Below the pieces are notes generated by a model, which ran no database searches, was not told the DNA's origin, and worked only from the letters and a program-made list of their open reading frames with translations. A stretch of DNA of 64,000 nucleotides. Origin: Fimbriimonadia bacterium (GTDB lineage: Bacteria > Armatimonadota > Fimbriimonadia > Fimbriimonadales > JABRVX01). Below, piece after piece: positions 59,950-64,000 of the stretch. The stretch covers positions 62,001 through 126,000 of the forward strand of contig JABRVX010000010.1 in NCBI GenBank assembly GCA_039961735.1, in the 5' to 3' direction. How positions within the stretch are numbered: position 1 is the first letter of the stretch; each line of letters opens with the position of its first letter. The position numbers were made by a program, and so were the translations under genes.

Positions 59950-60927
59950 TTATACCGACAGGTCGGCAGAGCGTGCGAGAGACACTACCTCGTCCGGGGT
60001 CGGCACGACGACGCCTACGTGCCGAACCACACAACCGGCGGCTACGCTCGCGATCCTCGCCGCTGTCAGCACATCCAGCCCGGCCGCCAAGCCTAGGCCG
60101 ATGGTGGCGATCACCGTGTCCCCCGCACCAGCCGTGTCGTACACCTCTACCCGCAGCGCAGGCACGTGAGCCCGCACCGTGCCGCACAAGTGCATGCCCT
60201 CCTCACCCAAGGTGATCAGGCCCTGACCGATCCCGTGCTCAGCGAGTCTGGATTCGGTGAGCGAGATCAGCTCGCTCAGTTCGAGATCGTTTGCCCCCAC
60301 GAACTCGCTGGCTTCCACACGGTTCACGGACACCAGACTCGTACCGCTCATCCAGGGAAGGGCAGCCGGCTTGGGGTTGGCTACGCAGGGGATGGCCGTG
60401 TCCCGTGAAGCGGCCACGAACGCTTGCACCCTCTGCTGATTGAGGCATCCCTTGCGGTAGTCCGATAACACCACGGCATCGGACCGCTCAATGGCAGCCG
60501 TTGCCCTCTCGACAAGTGCCTCTGCGGTCAGCGTGGTCAGATCGTTCCGCTCCTCCCAGTCCACGCGGATGACCTGCTGGTGCTGTGCGATGATGCGGGT
60601 CTTTCGGGTCGTCAGGCGATCCGTTGCCGTCACCACGTACGAGGTGTCCACCCCGATGTCTCGCAGGCTGCCGAGAAGCGCTTCACCCGGCTCGTCCGCC
60701 CCCGCGACCCCCACCAGTAGTGCCCGTCCGCCGAGTGCCTGCACGTTGTGTGCGACGTTGGCGGCTCCGCCCGGCACGCGCCCGTTTCGCTGGGCCTCTA
60801 ACACCATCACGGGAGCTTCCGGGCTGATGCGAGCGGCGCGTCCCCATACGTACTCGTCCAGCATCAGGTCACCGATGACGCAGACGGTCTTGCCCTTAAA
60901 GGACTCTAACTCTCGCTCGAGACTCAC
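59950..60927 (-). CDS. hldE: D-glycero-beta-D-manno-heptose-7-phosphate kinase (RfaE1 type)
   Basis: A 325-residue ribokinase-family enzyme (PfkB). VIGDLMLDEYVWGRAARISPEAPV and VPGGAANVAHNVQALGG are diagnostic of the heptose kinase of ADP-heptose synthesis (LPS core). DTAGAGDTVIATIG carries the catalytic aspartate. The nucleotidyltransferase half of bifunctional HldE is absent, so this is the stand-alone kinase form. GTG 60927 is chosen, with GGAG overlapping the acylphosphatase stop just upstream (the same GGAGTAGGAGTG arrangement as surE); TTG 60948 is the alternative. Confidence 0.88.
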   Translation of the reverse strand: MSLERELESFKGKTVCVIGDLMLDEYVWGRAARISPEAPVMVLEAQRNGRVPGGAANVAHNVQALGGRALLVGVAGADEPGEALLGSLRDIGVDTSYVVTATDRLTTRKTRIIAQHQQVIRVDWEERNDLTTLTAEALVERATAAIERSDAVVLSDYRKGCLNQQRVQAFVAASRDTAIPCVANPKPAALPWMSGTSLVSVNRVEASEFVGANDLELSELISLTESRLAEHGIGQGLITLGEEGMHLCGTVRAHVPALRVEVYDTAGAGDTVIATIGLGLAAGLDVLTAARIASVAAGCVVRHVGVVVPTPDEVVSLARSADLSV

Positions 60928-60929
60928 TC

Positions 60930-61202
60930 CTACTCCACGCTGAACCAACCGAACTCCGGCTCACCTTCCTCTATAGTCCACTCCACCCTCTCCACGCTTG
61001 CGAAGGAGGGGCCTTGTTGCAACAATGCGACCAGTTCTCGGAGCCGGTCTTCCGGCCCCTCGGCGACTACCGCCACCGACCCATCCTCGAGGTTCTTGGC
61101 GAACCCCGTAAGCCTCAGGCGGTCGGCAGCGCGGGCGACGAACGCACGGTACCCCACGCCCTGCACTCTGCCGAATGCCACTGCCTTTAGCCGACCGGTC
61201 AA
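60930..61202 (-). CDS. acyP: Acylphosphatase
   Basis: A 90-residue protein of normal acylphosphatase length. GRVQGVGYRAFV carries the catalytic arginine and FAKNLEDGSVAVVAEG the catalytic asparagine. It hydrolyses acyl phosphates such as 1,3-bisphosphoglycerate in the cytoplasm. TTG 61202 overlaps the stop of the class II aldolase gene (TTGA), and GGGAGG lies 11 bases upstream. The longer in-frame ORF runs through the upstream gene and is rejected. Confidence 0.87.
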   Translation of the reverse strand: MTGRLKAVAFGRVQGVGYRAFVARAADRLRLTGFAKNLEDGSVAVVAEGPEDRLRELVALLQQGPSFASVERVEWTIEEGEPEFGWFSVE

Positions 61203-61825
61203 CGTGGCTCGTCGCCTCCCGTTGATTTCGGGCCGTATGGGATCGTCTGCACCCGACCAAGCATGCGCGCAGCGAGGATCATTCGGGCGCAGCGCTCCAG
61301 CACTTCCATTCGATTGTACGCCTCTTTGATGCTGCCGCCCAAGGTCAGCGCACCGTGGTGGGACATCAGAAACACGTTGTGTGAAAGCAGGTAGGGTTTT
61401 ACGCTCTCTGCCAAGTGGGTGGTACCGGGCGGGGCATAGGGGACCAGCGCCACCTCGCCTAGCACTAGGTCGGCTTCGGTAATCACGCCGTTCGGTAGCG
61501 TCTCGCCTGCAACGCTGAACCCGGTGGCGGTAGGTGGGTGTGCGTGCACCGCGGCCATCACATCGTCGCGCGCTTCGTACACTGCGAGATGCAGAGGCAG
61601 TTCCGAGGTGGGCGAGCCACCCGAAACCCACCGATTCCGGACGTCGACGATCACCAGGGCTTCCGGCGTGATATCCACTTTGTGTACGTTCGCCGGGGAC
61701 ACGAGCACGCGGTTGGCATCTACCCTGGCCGAAAGGTTGCCCTCGAACGCGCCGACGAGGCCGCAGTTCCACAGCATGCGTCCGCACTCGCTCAACTGCT
61801 CTCGTAGCTCGCGTTCTGTAGGCAC
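61199..61825 (-). CDS. Class II aldolase/adducin-family protein (L-fuculose-phosphate aldolase-like)
   Basis: A 208-residue zinc-dependent aldolase. LVGAFEGNLSARV, SPTSELPLHLAVYEARDD (catalytic glutamate region), AAVHAHPPTATGF (two histidine ligands) and MSHHGALTLGG (third histidine) are the family signatures. Possible substrates are fuculose-, rhamnulose- or ribulose-phosphate, or 5-methylthioribulose-phosphate. It starts with GTG 6 bases after the prs stop and its stop overlaps the acylphosphatase start. Confidence 0.87.
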   Translation of the reverse strand: MPTERELREQLSECGRMLWNCGLVGAFEGNLSARVDANRVLVSPANVHKVDITPEALVIVDVRNRWVSGGSPTSELPLHLAVYEARDDVMAAVHAHPPTATGFSVAGETLPNGVITEADLVLGEVALVPYAPPGTTHLAESVKPYLLSHNVFLMSHHGALTLGGSIKEAYNRMEVLERCARMILAARMLGRVQTIPYGPKSTGGDEPR

Positions 61826-61831
61826 TTGCTT

Positions 61832-62785
61832 CTATCCTATCTCGAACAACGCGGAAACCGACTCGTCCTCGTGCGCCCTGCGGACGGCGTTCGCAAATAG
61901 TTCGGCAACGGAGAGAACCGTCAGGCGGGAGAAGCGCTTCTCCGGTCCGATCGGAACCGAGTCCGTCACGACAACTTCCGCAATCTCGGGGCGATCGAGG
62001 CGCTCGATCGCAGGGCCCACCAGCACCCCGTGGGCAGCGGCGATATACACCTCCGGAACGCACCCGTTGGCCAGCAGCGCATCCACGCAGTGAGCGACGC
62101 TGCCCGCAGTCGTGATCATGTCCTCTACGATGATCGGAACCTTGCCCTCGACGTCGCCGGCAAGCTGGGTTAGCTCGCTCTCGTCGGGCCCGTAACGGTG
62201 CTTGTAGCCCACGACGATCGGCGCTTTGAGCAGCGATGCGACCTTGCGTACCTTCTTCACGCCGCCTTCGTCCGCCGACACGACGGCGATGTCACGGCCT
62301 TTCAACTTCTCGAAGTACTTCCCGAACATCTTGACGGTGTTCAGGTGGTCCACCGGAAAGTTGAAGAAGCCTTGGATCGCCGCGGCATGCAGGTCCATGG
62401 TCATGACCCGCTGGGCGCCGGCACAGACGATCATGTCCGCGACCAGCTTCGCCGTGATCGGCTCGCGAGGGAACTCCTTTTTCTCCTGCCTGGCATATCC
62501 GAAGTAGGGGATGACCGCGGTGATGCGGGCGACGCTCGTGCGGCGCATCGCATCCATCATGATCAGCAGCTCCATCAGGTTGCTGTCCACCGGCGGGCCA
62601 ACGGACTGCACCACGTAGCAATCGGCGCCCCGCAGCGACTCGCGGTAGGCGACGTAGCACTCGCCGTCTTGGAACCGCAGAATGTCCACGTCGCCCAGCG
62701 TGACGCCGATCTCTCGCGCAATCGCTTGCGCGAGTTCCGGGTTCGCGGTCCCGCTGAACAGCTTCAGAGGAGCGTCTTTGGACAT
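61832..62785 (-). CDS. prs: Ribose-phosphate pyrophosphokinase
   Basis: A 317-residue PRPP synthetase, first gene of a five-gene minus-strand run (prs, aldolase, acylphosphatase, hldE, small protein). KLFSGTANPELAQAIA opens the N-terminal domain, VIPYFGYARQEKKEFPREPITAK is the flexible loop and ATP region, MDLHAAAIQGFF binds the metal, and IIVEDMITTAGS is the PRPP loop (usually DDMIDTAGT). It makes PRPP for nucleotide, histidine and NAD synthesis. TACAGA lies 5 nt before the ATG, a possible -10. Confidence 0.96.
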   Translation of the reverse strand: MSKDAPLKLFSGTANPELAQAIAREIGVTLGDVDILRFQDGECYVAYRESLRGADCYVVQSVGPPVDSNLMELLIMMDAMRRTSVARITAVIPYFGYARQEKKEFPREPITAKLVADMIVCAGAQRVMTMDLHAAAIQGFFNFPVDHLNTVKMFGKYFEKLKGRDIAVVSADEGGVKKVRKVASLLKAPIVVGYKHRYGPDESELTQLAGDVEGKVPIIVEDMITTAGSVAHCVDALLANGCVPEVYIAAAHGVLVGPAIERLDRPEIAEVVVTDSVPIGPEKRFSRLTVLSVAELFANAVRRAHEDESVSALFEIG

Positions 62786-62811
62786 ACCCGTCTGTACGAA
62801 CTGGATGGCAT

Positions 62812-63333
62812 TCAGAACCTCACGCCTATACAGAAAGTCACGGCATCAACCTTGGACGATTGGAACATGGCCGCTTCGACGAACGTGTTTTTGCCAAACT
62901 CCAGCCCGCCAAACAGCTTGGCCGACAGTACGGTGCGGTCCTCCTCATACCGCTTGTCCTCGAACAGGAAGCCGACCCCGAAACCTGCATACGGCACCAT
63001 CTCCATGCTCGGCCCGGTCCAGACCTGAGAGAGGCCTATTCGGAACAATGAGCTAGTACCGGGGCCATAGGCGAGGTCCAGGTCAGCCCGCGGCTTCCCC
63101 CCCAGCAGCGACCCGACGGGCACCTCGACGTCGGCGCCGACGGCCCAGTAGGTCTGGATGTCCGAGTGGGTACCCGCAACGTTGAACGTGTCGGCAAATA
63201 GGAATCCTGTCTTCAGGCCGATCGTCGGGCGATCACGGAACTGTGCAGTCACGGTGGCGGCCACAAGGACCAGCAGCCCAAGGGCCAGCGACCGCGCGGC
63301 TCTAGAAGCGATACCCAACGTAGAACGCAACAC
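62812..63333 (-). CDS. Small outer-membrane barrel-like protein (second of pair)
   Basis: A 173-residue exported protein with a hydrophobic signal segment (ALGLLVLVAATVTAQ). Glycine-rich turns alternate with amphipathic strands, and the C-terminus is CIGVRF, ending in phenylalanine as in outer-membrane barrels. It resembles the upstream neighbour in size and in this ending. The ATG at 63333 lies 32 bases inside the end of that gene; a downstream TTG in frame (63321) is an alternative. No family recognised. Confidence 0.6.
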   Translation of the reverse strand: MLRSTLGIASRAARSLALGLLVLVAATVTAQFRDRPTIGLKTGFLFADTFNVAGTHSDIQTYWAVGADVEVPVGSLLGGKPRADLDLAYGPGTSSLFRIGLSQVWTGPSMEMVPYAGFGVGFLFEDKRYEEDRTVLSAKLFGGLEFGKNTFVEAAMFQSSKVDAVTFCIGVRF

Positions 63334-63814
63334 CGTTGACGCGTCCGTCCGTTGCTTCGTCGAACTCGTCGCTCCAGAAGTAGCTGGCTTCCACGAACCA
63401 CTCTCGCTCCAGCTCGATGCCGACCGTTCCCTTCAGTCCGAACACGGTCTTCGATGGGCCGTCGACGTCGGCAACGGTTGCCCCGGCGCCGATGCCCCAG
63501 TAGAAGCGGTTCAGGCTCACCGGGGAGTAGAAGAACTGGTTGATGGTAAGCGGGAAGACGCTGCCCTTCGAGCCACCGAAGGCGTGCGACAGATAGTCGG
63601 CCGAGAGCACCGTATCGGAATCCCGCAAGAAGTTCGACGCTACGTGAACGTCGAACCCGATGCCCAGCCACTGGCTGGCCTTGTCCTTCAGAATTCCTTC
63701 CGTGGGGAGGAACAGACCGCCACGGAGCGCCATGGTGTACTGGGCCTGTGCCGTAAGGGGAAGTAATAGGGCAACGAGTGCCGTCGCTGCGAACGCAAAG
63801 CTAAATCGCCTCAT
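63302..63814 (-). CDS. Small outer-membrane barrel-like protein (first of pair)
   Basis: A 170-residue exported protein with a clear signal peptide (FAFAATALVALLLPLTAQAQ). It has alternating strands such as YTMALRGGLFLPTEG and TVGIELEREWFVEASYFW, and the terminal phenylalanine VGYRF. GAAGGAGG lies upstream of the ATG. It is followed by the overlapping second barrel gene; the two are probably paralogues arising from duplication. Confidence 0.65.
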   Translation of the reverse strand: MRRFSFAFAATALVALLLPLTAQAQYTMALRGGLFLPTEGILKDKASQWLGIGFDVHVASNFLRDSDTVLSADYLSHAFGGSKGSVFPLTINQFFYSPVSLNRFYWGIGAGATVADVDGPSKTVFGLKGTVGIELEREWFVEASYFWSDEFDEATDGRVNGVAFYVGYRF

Positions 63815-63940
63815 CCGTTGGCCTCCTTCGGTTCCGTCCTTGGACCGGCAGTATGCCGGAAGACACTGGCCTAGAATAGCCGTTTGCCGAGACCGATGTC
63901 AATCAGAGGAGGATGCCGAGAGCGCTTGCTAGGTTCAAAG

Positions 63941-63970
63941 TTGACGAGGATTCTCGGCTACGGCTATAAT
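63941..63970 (+). promoter_or_regulatory. Near-consensus sigma-70-type promoter before the last gene
   Basis: TTGACG at 63941-63946, an 18-base spacer and TATAAT at 63965-63970. ATG 63977 is 6 nt after the -10, so the transcript should be leaderless. It is the clearest promoter in the window. Confidence 0.8.
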
Positions 63971-63976
63971 CCCCCG

Positions 63977-64000
63977 ATGATCCCCAAGGTTTCGACGGCG
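63977..64000 (+). CDS. Start of an unidentified gene (partial)
   Basis: Only eight codons are visible (MIPKVSTA). The strong promoter 6 nt upstream and the absence of a Shine-Dalgarno sequence suggest a leaderless, well expressed gene. The product cannot be named from eight residues. Confidence 0.5.

Overview
The window is a GC-rich bacterial chromosome segment with about 57 protein-coding genes on both strands. I see no rRNA, tRNA, CRISPR array, insertion sequence or prophage. The cell envelope is Gram-negative: kdsA and a heptose-7-phosphate kinase point to LPS, and there are lipoproteins with lipoboxes, small outer-membrane barrels and a DUF5916 outer-membrane protein. Other pointers are a PEP-CTERM protein, a dockerin-like secreted propeller, Tat-exported Gfo/Idh/MocA oxidoreductases, a split nuo operon and several genes that look leaderless. 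Together these fit Armatimonadota (Fimbriimonadia-like) best, but this placement is inference and of moderate to low confidence.

Layout. 1-2022: end of a chemotaxis operon (cheB end, cheR, cheY, cheX, a small ORF). 2066-5901: a KARI-like protein with altered catalytic residues, a homocysteine methyltransferase/MTHFR fusion and an XdhC-type protein. 5902-6333: repeats. 6334-13305: an alpha/beta hydrolase, two coupled Tat oxidoreductases, apbE, an M28 peptidase and a cyclophilin-FKBP fusion. 13392-21794: a glycosyltransferase facing a minus-strand phosphosignalling operon (NnrE-NnrD, two membrane or secreted FHA proteins, a VWA protein, a double-FHA protein and a PP2C phosphatase) with no kinase in sight. 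21983-26802: saccharopine-dehydrogenase-like protein, sugar isomerase-like protein, surE, M1-like peptidase. 26803-30756: ftsE-ftsX-M23 peptidase, flanked on both sides by palindromic repeats. 30757-36865: a two-gene defence-type module (PLD nuclease/SNF2 helicase plus adenine methyltransferase). 36965-39907: an aldolase and an ABC sugar uptake system without its ATPase. 40090-44266: nuoACDEF without nuoB. 44366-46859: kdsA, a PEP-CTERM protein and a barrel-like protein. 46924-50261: a c-di-GMP-type MshEN domain fused to a pseudokinase, a MinD-like protein lacking its Walker lysines, and a glycosyltransferase. 50463-59570: secreted propellers, DUF5916 protein and esterases. 59794-63814: small basic protein, hldE-type kinase, acylphosphatase, class II aldolase, prs and two barrels. 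A new gene begins at 63977 behind a near-perfect promoter.

Three themes recur. First, at least eight genes have a -10 element exactly 6 nt before the start codon and no Shine-Dalgarno sequence, which suggests leaderless mRNAs. Second, one palindromic repeat family appears as inverted pairs in most larger gaps. Third, several proteins keep a fold but have lost catalytic residues (KARI-like protein, pseudokinase, MinD-like protein). The pseudokinase/MinD-like pair is the best candidate for an undescribed regulatory system here; the helicase/methyltransferase pair is the best candidate for a defence system.
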